A DNA stretch of 64,000 nt from NCBI GenBank assembly GCA_018992685.1, contig JACVGT010000019.1, positions 62,001-126,000 of the forward strand, given 5' to 3'. Below are positions 1 through 8,619 of this stretch, piece after piece (the first letter of the stretch is position 1; each line of letters opens with the position of its first letter). The position numbers were made by a program, and so were the translations under genes. The stretch is from Theionarchaea archaeon. GTDB lineage: Archaea > Methanobacteriota_B > Thermococci > Methanofastidiosales > SZ-28-30. The notes below the pieces were generated by a model. It saw only the letters and a list, made by a program, of their open reading frames with translations. It ran no database searches and was not told the origin of the DNA.

Positions 1-360
1 CTGGAAACAATTCCCATAGAGTTCTCAGTGCTGGACACAGATGATAGAGTGCTGGCCTGGAACAAACATGACACACGAATCTTCAGAAGGCCTTCGGGAG
101 AGGTGGGAAGGAATGTCCGTGACTGTCACCCAAAGAAGAGCCTGCATAAGGTTGAGCAGATTCTGAAGGAAATGAAGGAAGGAAAAAGAGATAAAGCCAC
201 GTTCTGGATTGACCTGGAGAGGAATGGAAAAATCTCAAAAATCCTCATCGAATATTACGCTCTACGGGACGAGGAAGGGACCTACCTGGGCTGTCTGGAA
301 GCCAGTCAAGACATCACGGACATGAGAGAGCTGGAAGGCGAAAGACGGTTGCTTGAATAA
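1..360 (+). CDS. DUF438 family protein, C-terminal PAS domain (5' truncated)
   Basis: The reading frame is open from base 1, so the N-terminus lies outside the window. The visible part is one PAS domain of the type found at the C-terminus of DUF438/hemerythrin-like proteins. It shows an opening V-L-D-T-D-D-R-V, the GRNVRDCHP block, a K-x-E-Q-I-L-K helix, F-W-I-D, YYALRDEEGTYLG, and the closing QDIT plus EGERRLL tail. Such PAS domains sense redox state or small ligands; the cofactor cannot be read here. The frame ends at 360, is convergent with the next gene and is followed by a T6 run. The family assignment is firm, the cellular role unknown. Confidence 0.8.
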   Translation: METIPIEFSVLDTDDRVLAWNKHDTRIFRRPSGEVGRNVRDCHPKKSLHKVEQILKEMKEGKRDKATFWIDLERNGKISKILIEYYALRDEEGTYLGCLEASQDITDMRELEGERRLLE

Positions 361-381
361 GGATTGACACAGTGGTTCCCC

Positions 382-387
382 TTTTTT
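382..387 (+). terminator. Oligo-T transcription stop
   Basis: A run of six T follows CCCC about 22 bases after the DUF438 stop codon. Archaeal RNA polymerase terminates at such T runs without needing a hairpin. It lies between two convergent genes. Confidence 0.4.
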
Positions 388-433
388 ATGTCTCTCTCAT
401 GCCGGTATTCTAGACGTTCTCTGTGAGGTGGGT

Positions 434-1315
434 TTACAGGTCAATGTTGAAGAACATCCTCATAAAAATTCCTATCACAAAGGTTATTCCTGCAATACCC
501 AGGCTGATAAGAGCCATCTCCAAGAATCGTTTCCTGAAGGACACATCCTGCACCACGGAAATGTAGAACGTGAACACCATAATCACTGTGACTGCAATGA
601 GCAGGGCAGCCCCCAGGCAGACAAAATATGAATCAAAAAGCACGTATGGAAAAATCAACAACAGGACTGTTCCCACATATGTGATACCCGTGTAAACAGA
701 TGCTTTCACTGCATTCTGATCGATCCTCTGGGACTTGGTGGACAAGTACTCTGAAGCTGCCATGGACAGAGAAGCAGCAATCCCTGTTATCAACCCCACC
801 ATGGCGATAAGGTCAGTTCGTTGTAGTGTCAGGGTAAACCCCGCAAGAGCCCCCAATAACTCCACCAGCGCATCATTCAACCCAAGGACAATTGAACCCA
901 CGTATCGGAGCTTTTCCTCGTCCAGCAGTGCTATGAGCTCGTGCTCATGAACATCCTCATCTTTCTGAATTTCATTGGCCTCGGGAATGGATTCAGAGAC
1001 TTTCTCGTATACGTGCTGTGCCTTCTCTTCTCCTCTTTCCATCAGCTTGATTCCGAAGGTCAATCCCAGCACTTTCGAGACTGCGCAGTAATAGCCGATT
1101 TTCAGTCGGGAGGGCTTCACCTCTTCCCTGGTAAACTTTTTCCAGAAATCATAGTGAGTTAATTCATCCTGGGAGATACGCTGCAGTATCTCTTTGTTGT
1201 GAGGATTCTTCACCCACCGGGCGAGATTGCTGTATATGTGGTGCTCTGTTATTTCAGTCCTCTGCACGTTCAACAAGATATTTCTGATCCTTTTGCCGAG
1301 GGGTTCGTGCACCAT
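434..1315 (-). CDS. Ferritin-like/VIT1-CCC1 family metal transporter
   Basis: The 293-residue protein has two parts. Residues 1 to about 125 form a ferritin-like (erythrin) helical domain, with E and H residues in EITEHHIYSNLARW, ISQDELTHYDFW and the HEHE motif near 123. Residues from about 137 to the end form the five-helix VIT1/CCC1 module, recognisable by G-L-N-D-A-L-V-E and the S-M-A-A-S-E-Y-L-S helix. Known members of this fusion export Fe2+ or Mn2+ across the membrane, with the ferritin-like domain collecting the metal. The ATG at 1315 follows a TATA box at 1335-1344. The gene is divergent from the C11 peptidase. Metal specificity is inferred from the family only. Confidence 0.85.
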   Translation of the reverse strand: MVHEPLGKRIRNILLNVQRTEITEHHIYSNLARWVKNPHNKEILQRISQDELTHYDFWKKFTREEVKPSRLKIGYYCAVSKVLGLTFGIKLMERGEEKAQHVYEKVSESIPEANEIQKDEDVHEHELIALLDEEKLRYVGSIVLGLNDALVELLGALAGFTLTLQRTDLIAMVGLITGIAASLSMAASEYLSTKSQRIDQNAVKASVYTGITYVGTVLLLIFPYVLFDSYFVCLGAALLIAVTVIMVFTFYISVVQDVSFRKRFLEMALISLGIAGITFVIGIFMRMFFNIDL

Positions 1316-1334
1316 GAGGAAGAATGGTTTTTTT

Positions 1335-1344
1335 CATATATAAG
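1335..1344 (-). promoter_or_regulatory. TATA box of the VIT1-like gene
   Basis: Read on the minus strand this is CTTATATATG, 20-30 bases upstream of the ATG at 1315, the normal archaeal TATA-to-start distance. Confidence 0.7.
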
Positions 1345-1410
1345 GGTTTGTAACTCCCGAATTACCACAGAATCTGTTCTTACTGCTTTGGAACCTGGTT
1401 TTCCGCAAGA

Positions 1411-1418
1411 TTTAAAAG
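1411..1418 (+). promoter_or_regulatory. TATA box of the C11 peptidase gene
   Basis: TTTAAAAG lies about 40 bases before the ATG at 1458. The short leader carries GGAGA ahead of the start. Confidence 0.6.
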
Positions 1419-1457
1419 GTTGCACCCTCATAGAAGTAGATCAATGGAGAAGACGTC

Positions 1458-3920
1458 ATGATGAAAAAGAAAGCACTCGGTTGCCTTGTCATCTTCATGG
1501 TCATGAGTGTGTTTATCCCCCCCGCCAGCTGTCAGTCCAGCTGGACGGTCATGGTCTACATGGACGGGGACAACAACCTGGAAGCTGCTGCCATTGATGA
1601 CCTGAATGAACTGGAAGCTATTGGATCATCAACTGAGGTGAATATTCTGGTGCAGCTCGATCGAATCGAGGGCTGGGACAGTTCAAATGGCGACTGGACG
1701 AGCACCCGAAGGTACTTTGTCCCTCAGGATCTTAATGGATATGATAGCCTCATTGTTTCTACACTGATTGCGGACCTCGGTGAGTTGAATATGGGTGACC
1801 CCACCACCCTGACGAATTTTGTCGATTGGGCACGTACGAATTATCCTGCAGATAACTATCTTCTTGTGTTGTGGGATCATGGTGATGGCTGGAAAACACG
1901 GCTAACCCAGATTACCACGAAAGGAAAAATCACCAGTATACAGAAAAAAGAGCCTCTAAAAGGCGTGTGTCTTGATGATACCAGTGGTGATTATTTGACC
2001 ATGCCTGATCTGAGGACCGCACTCAATGCTGCTACAAGCGGAGGAACGGATCCTCTTGATATCATTGGATTTGATGCGTGTCTCATGGCCATGCTGGAGG
2101 TGGAATATGAAGTCATGCCCTACTGTTCATACATGGTGGGGTCAGAGGAATCTGTACCCTTTGACGGGTGGGATTATCTCACCACCACCAACTGGCTGGT
2201 CACAAACTTTGCCTGCACGCCTGATCAGCTTGCTTCCCGGATTGTCACAGACTATATGAACTTCTATGGATTCCTGGGATTTGAAACCCATTCTGCAGTA
2301 GATTTGTCGCTCACCTCTGCTCTGGCAACTGCAGTCAGTACCATGGCAACTGATCTGGCCAATGGACTCCCCGGGTACTTTTCGGGAATTCAAGCTGCCC
2401 GGGACCAGGTAGAAGTCTATATGGATTATGATTTCATCGATTTATACCATTTTGCTCAGTTGCTTCAGGCTGAGATACCTGATGCTCAGATCCAGATTGA
2501 TACCCAGAACGTGATGAATGCTGTCACCGCTGCAGTAATCCAGGAAGGACATGGTGTATCCAACTCCGATTCCCACGGCGTCTCCATTTACTTTCCCTAT
2601 GGATTTTGTAGCTACCTCTCCTCATACTCTCTGGAAACGAGCTTTGCTGCTTCAACAGCATGGGATGAGTTCCTGATATCGTACTATACCACTGTTCCTC
2701 CGCCCACCCACTCTGTGGCTGTCATTGATGATGATAACGGAGGATGCGGAACCCTGACTAACGTTGAATCCTTCTACACCACCGTCCTGGATGCCTTGAG
2801 TATCCCCTATGATTACTATAACGCTGCCATCCATGGCACTCCGAGCCTGAGTTACCTGCAGTCTCATGCGTTTGTAATCTGGTTCACAGGGTCAGATTTT
2901 TCTACGACCCTGTCGCCTGCAGACGAGAATGTACTCATCCAGTACCTGATAGGAGGAGGGAAGCTCTTCTTTTCCAGCCAGGACTATGTATGGGACATAA
3001 AAAATGACGGCCGGTATCCCACCACGTTTCTGAGAACCTATCTGCACACAGAAACTGAAGGTGAAGACACGGGAGTGAACTACCTCACGGGAGAAGGAGG
3101 TAACGAAGTGGGGGATGGGTTCGCTTCTCTCCCCATGTGCTGGACCCCTCCTGCTTCCTGTGGATTCATGGACTATGCCGACAGAATAGATAAAGATGCT
3201 GCGTCAGAGTATGCTTTCCGTAATGAGGCAGGGGAATATGTGGCCCTGACCTTTTCGGGAACCTACGAAGTGGTGTTTTTTGCATTCAGGTTCGAAGGCA
3301 TCAGTTACGCAGATAGAGTCCTTATCATGCAGCGAATCTTTGATTTCCTTGGTCCTCTTCCCACCCTGGGCTCCCTCGCTGAACTGTTCAGCACGAATAC
3401 GTTCCTGGTCTCAGGAGACACAGCCTACGCCACTGATGTTCTGGGAGCCAGTAATATTGCTTTTGCCCTGGGACTTGCAGGTGCCTTGGAAAATCCAGAA
3501 GGAAGGACTGATCTCACCCTAACTACATGGGAGCACGACAACGGCAATTTGATTCCTGTCGGGGGACCTGCTGTTAACCCCATAGCCACTGAATTTAGTC
3601 TCTACTTCAACGTTACATACAACTACGTGCCGGGAGTGAGCTTTGAGATCTTTGCAGATGCCCAGTCAGCCTACCTGGATTTGACTCAGTATCCTCTGGA
3701 GGATATCGCAATGATCTATGTGGGTGAACAGAATAACCGGTACATTCTGCTGGTTTGGGGGTATGGGTGGCAGGGCACCTATGCGGCATCAGTATTCCTT
3801 GAAGATATTACCAACTGGAACCTGTATCAGGGAGCGCATATGATCATAGTGAGGTGGAATGATTTGAATATTGATGGGTTGGTGCAGGCTGGTGAAATTG
3901 TGGTGGAAGCATATGCATAA
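1458..3920 (+). CDS. Secreted clostripain-family (C11) cysteine peptidase
   Basis: The 820-residue protein starts with a signal peptide (hydrophobic to about residue 25, ending A-S-C-Q). The C11 catalytic domain follows: VMVYMDGDNNLE at 31-42, the catalytic His141 in LWDHGDGW, and the catalytic Cys208 in IIGFDACLM, followed by VGSEESVP. Around residues 415-620 there is a second alpha/beta domain (VAVIDDDNGG, a VIWFTGSD strand, an IGGGKLFFSS strand) resembling a class-I glutamine-amidotransferase or ThuA-like fold. The remaining C-terminus looks like beta-rich domains. C11 enzymes cleave after Arg or Lys outside the cell. The in-frame ATG pair at 1458/1461 is preceded by GGAGA. The following lipoprotein gene overlaps its end. 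Confidence 0.88.
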   Translation: MMKKKALGCLVIFMVMSVFIPPASCQSSWTVMVYMDGDNNLEAAAIDDLNELEAIGSSTEVNILVQLDRIEGWDSSNGDWTSTRRYFVPQDLNGYDSLIVSTLIADLGELNMGDPTTLTNFVDWARTNYPADNYLLVLWDHGDGWKTRLTQITTKGKITSIQKKEPLKGVCLDDTSGDYLTMPDLRTALNAATSGGTDPLDIIGFDACLMAMLEVEYEVMPYCSYMVGSEESVPFDGWDYLTTTNWLVTNFACTPDQLASRIVTDYMNFYGFLGFETHSAVDLSLTSALATAVSTMATDLANGLPGYFSGIQAARDQVEVYMDYDFIDLYHFAQLLQAEIPDAQIQIDTQNVMNAVTAAVIQEGHGVSNSDSHGVSIYFPYGFCSYLSSYSLETSFAASTAWDEFLISYYTTVPPPTHSVAVIDDDNGGCGTLTNVESFYTTVLDALSIPYDYYNAAIHGTPSLSYLQSHAFVIWFTGSDFSTTLSPADENVLIQYLIGGGKLFFSSQDYVWDIKNDGRYPTTFLRTYLHTETEGEDTGVNYLTGEGGNEVGDGFASLPMCWTPPASCGFMDYADRIDKDAASEYAFRNEAGEYVALTFSGTYEVVFFAFRFEGISYADRVLIMQRIFDFLGPLPTLGSLAELFSTNTFLVSGDTAYATDVLGASNIAFALGLAGALENPEGRTDLTLTTWEHDNGNLIPVGGPAVNPIATEFSLYFNVTYNYVPGVSFEIFADAQSAYLDLTQYPLEDIAMIYVGEQNNRYILLVWGYGWQGTYAASVFLEDITNWNLYQGAHMIIVRWNDLNIDGLVQAGEIVVEAYA

Positions 3921-4938
3921 GATGCATGTGATGAAGGTAGCCATTCTTGGGCTCCTGATGGCTGGAATGATCTTCCCGGCATCCTGCTGCCTGTCAGATC
4001 CCACTGTGACGGTAATCTACAACCTGGATGTGAACATGGAATTGCTGAAACTCTTGAGTAAAGAAGGGTTTTCATTTCAACTGGTGGAGGACATTGTTCC
4101 TTCTTTTGGTGCTCCGGGCAGACGAGAATTCGCTGTGTACAGGGCGCATTACGGATTGGCCACGGCCATGGTCGCCTCTGACATGGTGGCCCTGAAGGCT
4201 CATGAAGAAAAGTACGACTGGGAAACCGGAGTAAAGACAGAACTGCTCTTTCTTCAGACAATTGGAGTCATTGGATACATCGATGTGGGAACAATCGCTC
4301 AGGTAGCTTCCTGGGACACTGCCTCTGGTAGGAATCTGTTTCTGGTTCCCGAAGGTGTGGACACCGTTGTGTTGGGGGATGACCAGTATCCTGCAGGACA
4401 ATCAGTGACAACTGACTACCTGTGCATCAAGAATGAGTGGCTTGCTGTTCCTGGAAATGCAACTGTCTCTGCACAGGGAAATGTTCTCACGGTGACCCTG
4501 TTGCGGTGCGGAGGAGAGATTATAGCAGACACGAGCAAACTGTCGCTATTTGGTCCCTTCAGAGAGGTAATTCTGGTGTGCAACTCAATAGACTATGAGA
4601 TGACTGGCAAAGAGCTGAGAACTATCCTCACTGAAAAAGGATACAGGGTAAGAAGGTTATCTCCCGATGAATTCAACGTATATCGGTGGTTTTCACCGAG
4701 AGTCGTCCTCCTGGGCGGTCATGAGGCGCCAGAAGGCATGGGAGATATTGTCGCGGCTCTCCTCAGTCAATCCGAAAAACAGATGATCGAAAAAACGGGT
4801 CCGTATCTCTTTGCCGTAGACGGCAGAGATTTCAGGAAGCAGTCCATGATTATTCTTGCTGGAAAAGATAGGGAGGGCACTCATGAAATTACACTGAGCA
4901 GAATCGATGATATTGTTATGTGGATTGAAGCATATTAG
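3913..4938 (+). CDS. Putative lipoprotein of unknown function
   Basis: The 341-residue product has a lipoprotein-type signal: a short hydrophobic stretch (AILGLLMAGMIF) ending P-A-S-C-C near residue 27, so it is probably anchored outside the membrane. The last 120 residues look like a small alpha/beta domain (a VILVCNSIDYEMTG strand, VVLLGGHEAP) of the kind seen in archaeal surface proteins. I recognise no catalytic motif. I chose ATG 3913, which overlaps the C11 gene by 8 bases and has GGTGG just upstream; ATG 3922 and 3931 in the same frame are alternatives. The overlap implies co-transcription with the peptidase, so a role in the same surface process is likely but inferred. Confidence 0.65.
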   Translation: MHKMHVMKVAILGLLMAGMIFPASCCLSDPTVTVIYNLDVNMELLKLLSKEGFSFQLVEDIVPSFGAPGRREFAVYRAHYGLATAMVASDMVALKAHEEKYDWETGVKTELLFLQTIGVIGYIDVGTIAQVASWDTASGRNLFLVPEGVDTVVLGDDQYPAGQSVTTDYLCIKNEWLAVPGNATVSAQGNVLTVTLLRCGGEIIADTSKLSLFGPFREVILVCNSIDYEMTGKELRTILTEKGYRVRRLSPDEFNVYRWFSPRVVLLGGHEAPEGMGDIVAALLSQSEKQMIEKTGPYLFAVDGRDFRKQSMIILAGKDREGTHEITLSRIDDIVMWIEAY

Positions 4939-5203
4939 GAATGGACTTCATTCGCGGCCCGACTGGAAATCATCTTTCGAACTATTCCTGAAAATAAATG
5001 TAATCTGAAATATACAGTGCAAAAAAGCCCCCCACCTGTGAAGTGAGGAATTGACTGATATTCAGAATATCGCTGGACCCGTGTACAGAAATGAGGCAAA
5101 AACCAATATTCTCCTGTAACCTGCTACTCTTTTTTAGAATATTCGCAATTCATACACTTCATATTGTGTTTTTTACAATTTCCTGCCCATATTACTCAAA
5201 AAG
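4939..5203. other. Intergenic region with AT-rich palindromes and an oligo-T stop
   Basis: About 265 bases without a gene. It holds a perfect 15-base palindrome (GATATTC-A-GAATATC, 5057-5071), a second GAATATTC at 5136-5143 and a T6 run at 5129-5134 that may end the C11/lipoprotein transcript. No RNA gene was recognised. Confidence 0.5.
5129..5134 (+). terminator. Oligo-T stop after the peptidase/lipoprotein pair
   Basis: Six T residues about 190 bases after the last stop codon and ahead of the next promoter. Confidence 0.3.
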
Positions 5204-5211
5204 CTTATAAG
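5204..5211 (+). promoter_or_regulatory. TATA box of the radical SAM gene
   Basis: CTTATAAG, 38 bases before the ATG at 5249. The leader carries GAGGGAG. Confidence 0.65.
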
Positions 5212-5248
5212 TCCAAATGGCAAAAAAGGGCAAAGAGGGAGACTTCCC

Positions 5249-6289
5249 ATGAAGAACCTTCATAGCCTAGTCCATAGCGTAGCAAAAGCCAAATACAGGC
5301 ATCAACCATACAAGATGACGTATGCGGTAACCTACCAGTGTAACGCACGGTGTAGAATCTGTAATATCTGGAAAGAATACGTGCAATTCCCCCAGAAGAT
5401 AGCAGAAGAATTGACTCTGCGGGAAATCAATGCCATTTTCTCGCAGTTCGATCTTTCATGGATTTCTCTGACCGGCGGGGAACCGTTTCTTCGGAATGAT
5501 CTTCTTGACGTTGTAACTACAATAGACGACTGCAGCCCCCGGTTGACCCTGCTGACTGTTCCCACCAATGGATCACTCCCTGAGACTACCCTTACCACGG
5601 TAGAGTCGATTCTGGAAGAGACTCACATTCCCAACGTTATTATCACCGTGAGTTTAGATGGGGATACGCTCCTCCATGACAGGCTGAGAGATGTACCCGG
5701 ATTGTGGAAAAAAGCCCGCACCACGTACGAACTTCTTTCAGCCATAGAAAATGACAGATTCAGTGTTTTGCTGGAGTTTACCGTCTCCAAGCACAACGCC
5801 GGCCATCTTGACAGAGCCATTAAATCCTTTGGCGCAGACTACTCAAAAGTGGTGATCACTGCTGCCCATTCGTCTTACTTCTACCGAACAGAACCTCACA
5901 GTCTCCATAATTCAGGTTCGGCCCTGCAGGTAGGCCAGTTCAATACTTCATGTCCAAAATATGATCCACAAAGTATTCTTTCTCTTCTTTATACCAAGAT
6001 ACTGGAAAAATATCTGATGGGAACTCCTATTTCTTTCCGCTGTGTTTCAGGTCGTTCATCCTTCTTTTTGGATCCTTATGGGGTCTTGTACCCGTGTATT
6101 ACCATGGATGCACCTTTTGGCAGCCTGCGTGAGGATTCGGTACAGGACATACTGGGCGGAGAACATGCTTCATCTATTGTCCATCGCATTAGAGAGGGTA
6201 AATGCCCAGGATGCTGGACTCCCTGCGAAGCATACCAGACAATAGTTGAGAACCTCCCGCAAGCAGTCATTGCAGCCTACATGAAGTGA
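5249..6289 (+). CDS. Radical SAM/SPASM-type protein
   Basis: The 346-residue protein has the radical SAM CX3CX2C motif at C31, C35 and C38 (YQCNARCRICN), which binds the 4Fe-4S cluster that cleaves S-adenosylmethionine, and the glycine motif LTGGEPFLR. The C-terminus has SPASM-like cysteines: C-V-S-G-R, Y-P-C-I-T-M-D, then CPGCWTPCEAYQ. SPASM members modify peptides or carry out redox chemistry on bound substrates; the substrate here is unknown. It has its own TATA box at 5204. A GtrA gene follows after 68 bases with a separate promoter, so a link to lipid-linked sugar transfer is only a possibility. Confidence 0.85.
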   Translation: MKNLHSLVHSVAKAKYRHQPYKMTYAVTYQCNARCRICNIWKEYVQFPQKIAEELTLREINAIFSQFDLSWISLTGGEPFLRNDLLDVVTTIDDCSPRLTLLTVPTNGSLPETTLTTVESILEETHIPNVIITVSLDGDTLLHDRLRDVPGLWKKARTTYELLSAIENDRFSVLLEFTVSKHNAGHLDRAIKSFGADYSKVVITAAHSSYFYRTEPHSLHNSGSALQVGQFNTSCPKYDPQSILSLLYTKILEKYLMGTPISFRCVSGRSSFFLDPYGVLYPCITMDAPFGSLREDSVQDILGGEHASSIVHRIREGKCPGCWTPCEAYQTIVENLPQAVIAAYMK

Positions 6290-6327
6290 CACGCAGTTCT
6301 GGTACAGCTTGTCCGTGACGAGGGAAC

Positions 6328-6336
6328 ATATTTAAG
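6328..6336 (+). promoter_or_regulatory. TATA box of the gtrA-like gene
   Basis: ATATTTAAG, 22-30 bases before the ATG at 6358. This makes the upstream TTG at 6337 unlikely as a start, because it would not be transcribed. Confidence 0.55.
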
Positions 6337-6357
6337 TTGTGGAATTCTGCTTGTCAA

Positions 6358-6759
6358 ATGCTGAAAGGAATGCTTATCCAGTTCGTCAAATTCTGCCTGG
6401 TAGGGAGCACCGGAGCTTTGATCAACCTGGGACTGCTCTACCTCCTTACTGAATTCTGTCACATGTGGTATATCCTTTCTGCTGCTGTGGGGTTCACGGT
6501 GGCTGTTCTAAACAACTTTGTGTGGAACAGATCGTGGACCTTCAAGAACAAAAGTCCCCGCATTCCCAGACAACTCCTCCTCTTCTTCATCATTAATGTC
6601 ATTTCTCTGTGTATCAACCTGTCTGTATTGTACATGCTCACTGAATACGCGGGGATGTGGTATATGAAAGCCCAGATTGTGGCTATTCTTGTGGCAGTCA
6701 GCAACAACTTCCTTGGAAACAGAAGGTTCACCTTCTCCCTTCTCGTCCTTAACTTTTGA
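6358..6759 (+). CDS. GtrA family membrane protein
   Basis: The 133-residue protein has four predicted membrane helices in the GtrA arrangement. Family signatures are FVKFCLVGSTGALINLGLLY near the start, AVLNNFVWNRSWTFKN after helix 2, and a repeat of that motif at the end (VSNNFLGNRRFTFS). GtrA proteins are thought to flip or help transfer polyprenyl-phosphate-linked sugars. Length is typical of the family. The start is ATG 6358, set by the TATA box at 6328; the transcript would be leaderless. A separate promoter makes this a single-gene unit after the radical SAM gene. Confidence 0.85.
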   Translation: MLKGMLIQFVKFCLVGSTGALINLGLLYLLTEFCHMWYILSAAVGFTVAVLNNFVWNRSWTFKNKSPRIPRQLLLFFIINVISLCINLSVLYMLTEYAGMWYMKAQIVAILVAVSNNFLGNRRFTFSLLVLNF

Positions 6760-6845
6760 TGGTCTTCAATTCCGGACATACCCTCCCTGTCTGATATGGT
6801 TCCTGCCACATTCAGAGCCCGCTTACCAACCCTTAAAAGGAGTAC

Positions 6846-7595
6846 ATGGCTAGTACATCTGGTGATTTGTTGAACGCTCCATGCTTCAAAATCGAGGACA
6901 TTGAGCTGCCCACCATGATATGTGGATCAGCTCCTTTCATAGGACTTGGATACTTCGGATTCTCGGCTTTTAACTACAGAGTGAAATTCTACAATCATCC
7001 AGATAGTATGGCAGATATATTCGCCCATTTTGTCAGGCAGGGATGCAAGGGTGCACATGTCCTCTGCTATGACAATATTATCAAGGCGATAGAGATTGCA
7101 TATGAGGTAGAAAAATTCCCCATCATGGCGTCTCTGATTTCTGCAAAACCTGTAGCTTCTCAGCTCAAAGCCCTTTCTCGTCTGAAGACTGTCCTGGTCT
7201 TTGTGGATCCTTTACAGAGCGATGCCCTCGACGCGTCTGCGCTTCAGAATTCTGTCAAGTCCATACGAGATGCAGGAATGATTCCGGGTTTGGCAACGTA
7301 TACACCTGGTCACACAATCCCTGCAACTGAGAAAATGGGGCTGGATATTGCAGCATACCTCGTTCCGGTTAATAAAGAGGGGAGATACATGCACCCCACA
7401 AAAGAAAAGACGCTGGCTGCCATAGTCAGCACAGACAGGAAAATCGTCGCCATGAAGCCCCTGGCCATAGGGAAGATATCCCCTCGAGAAGGGTTCCCCT
7501 TCGTTCTGGATTACTGTGATGGATTCTGCGTGGGGTTCACCAGCAAGGAACAAGTTGACGAGGCGTATCAGGTTCTCAAAGAGATTACCCGCTAG
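6846..7595 (+). CDS. TIM-barrel-like archaeal protein of unknown function
   Basis: This 249-residue protein alternates predicted strands and helices (GCKGAHVLCYDN, VLVFVDPLQSDAL, DAGMIPGLATYTPGH, IVAMKPLA) in a way that suggests a TIM barrel of the aldolase or HisA/TrpF kind, but I recognise no family catalytic signature. There is no signal peptide, so it is probably cytoplasmic. ATG 6846 has GGAG four bases ahead. A TATA-like CTTAAAAG at about 6832 is too close for that start, so TTG 6867 or 6870, preceded by GGTGAT, is a real alternative. It is convergent with the PRPP-synthetase-like gene. Confidence 0.7.
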   Translation: MASTSGDLLNAPCFKIEDIELPTMICGSAPFIGLGYFGFSAFNYRVKFYNHPDSMADIFAHFVRQGCKGAHVLCYDNIIKAIEIAYEVEKFPIMASLISAKPVASQLKALSRLKTVLVFVDPLQSDALDASALQNSVKSIRDAGMIPGLATYTPGHTIPATEKMGLDIAAYLVPVNKEGRYMHPTKEKTLAAIVSTDRKIVAMKPLAIGKISPREGFPFVLDYCDGFCVGFTSKEQVDEAYQVLKEITR

Positions 7596-7634
7596 TCTTG
7601 GATTCCTGGATTGGCAATCGAACCTTGCTGTTGG

Positions 7635-8615
7635 CTAGGTCTGAGATCTGAGAACCTCATCAATGAGTGGTGTGCAGTCCAGTGCCAGCTCAGGGTACTC
7701 TTCAATAAATGTCTTTGAGGGAACAGTATTGGTCACCAGTAAGTCCTCTCCCAGAATCCCTACGAGTCTTCTCAGATTGTCTTCTCCAGTCATTAGCGGG
7801 AGAGCATGTGTCGCAGCAAAGGCAAACCGGCTGGCACCCTTTTTCAATGTGTGTTCTCTGGTCTTCAAGAGCGTCCCTCCTGTAAGAATAAGATCATCCA
7901 CAAAGGCCAGGGCTTTCCCTTCTACAGGAACGTCTCCCAGTAGTGTACTCTCAACTGAACTCGTCCTCTTCTTCCCAAATCCATCCAGTCCCAGACGGAC
8001 CTGCGCCCCCTCATCAGGAGCCACGAGTTCAGACCCGGGAAATCTCCTCCCGATCTCTTCAAGGAGGCGAGGCACCATTGACAGATCAATGACCTTCCCC
8101 GTGGCTTTCAGCGTGTTGAACCACTCCACGTTCCAGGGGTGGGGATCTATGATGCCCACTCGAGGACAGTAGTTCAGGAACAGGTCAAGGGCATTCCGTG
8201 CTGAATTACACTCACCTGTTCTCACTGCATGATCCTGCTTTCCTGAAGGCATGCAGGTAAGAAGCAGAAAGACGTCCCTGGGATTCTCAAGGGGAGTATT
8301 CACATACCGCTTGTGACCCACTTCTTCTACTGAATGTGGATCGTTCAGCAGATGCAGGATCTGGAGGACTTCGAAGATTCGATCCTGAGTCGTGAATTTC
8401 TCCTGCTCCAATTCACCTGAATAGCTCCCTGACTGGATGACACACACGTTCTCGCCCTGAAGCTTTTCAATTTCCTCTATGCGTGTGTACAGATCACCAT
8501 TGTAAAAGAATCGTTTTCCATCATAGTTCAGCCCTGAAGTGAACACCTGATACCCCTTCTTTTCGAGGGGCGCTTTCAGATGCTCAGCCCCTGAAGCCAG
8601 AATGAGCTTCCACAT
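7635..8615 (-). CDS. PRPP-synthetase-like phosphoribosyltransferase-fold protein
   Basis: The 326-residue protein resembles ribose-phosphate pyrophosphokinase. It has an LVAPDEGAQVR strand-loop (family: SPDxGG), an FGKKRTSSVES loop, and the PRPP-binding loop ALAFVDDLILTGGTLL (family: VDDMIDTGGTL). The N-terminal half is divergent and the flexible ATP-binding loop is not obvious, so it may be an archaeal paralog rather than the housekeeping enzyme. I chose ATG 8615, preceded by GGTGAG that overlaps the stop codon of the aminopeptidase gene, so the two genes are translationally coupled. The alternative upstream start at 8645 would overlap the upstream gene. Confidence 0.7.
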   Translation of the reverse strand: MWKLILASGAEHLKAPLEKKGYQVFTSGLNYDGKRFFYNGDLYTRIEEIEKLQGENVCVIQSGSYSGELEQEKFTTQDRIFEVLQILHLLNDPHSVEEVGHKRYVNTPLENPRDVFLLLTCMPSGKQDHAVRTGECNSARNALDLFLNYCPRVGIIDPHPWNVEWFNTLKATGKVIDLSMVPRLLEEIGRRFPGSELVAPDEGAQVRLGLDGFGKKRTSSVESTLLGDVPVEGKALAFVDDLILTGGTLLKTREHTLKKGASRFAFAATHALPLMTGEDNLRRLVGILGEDLLVTNTVPSKTFIEEYPELALDCTPLIDEVLRSQT

Positions 8616-8619
8616 TTTC

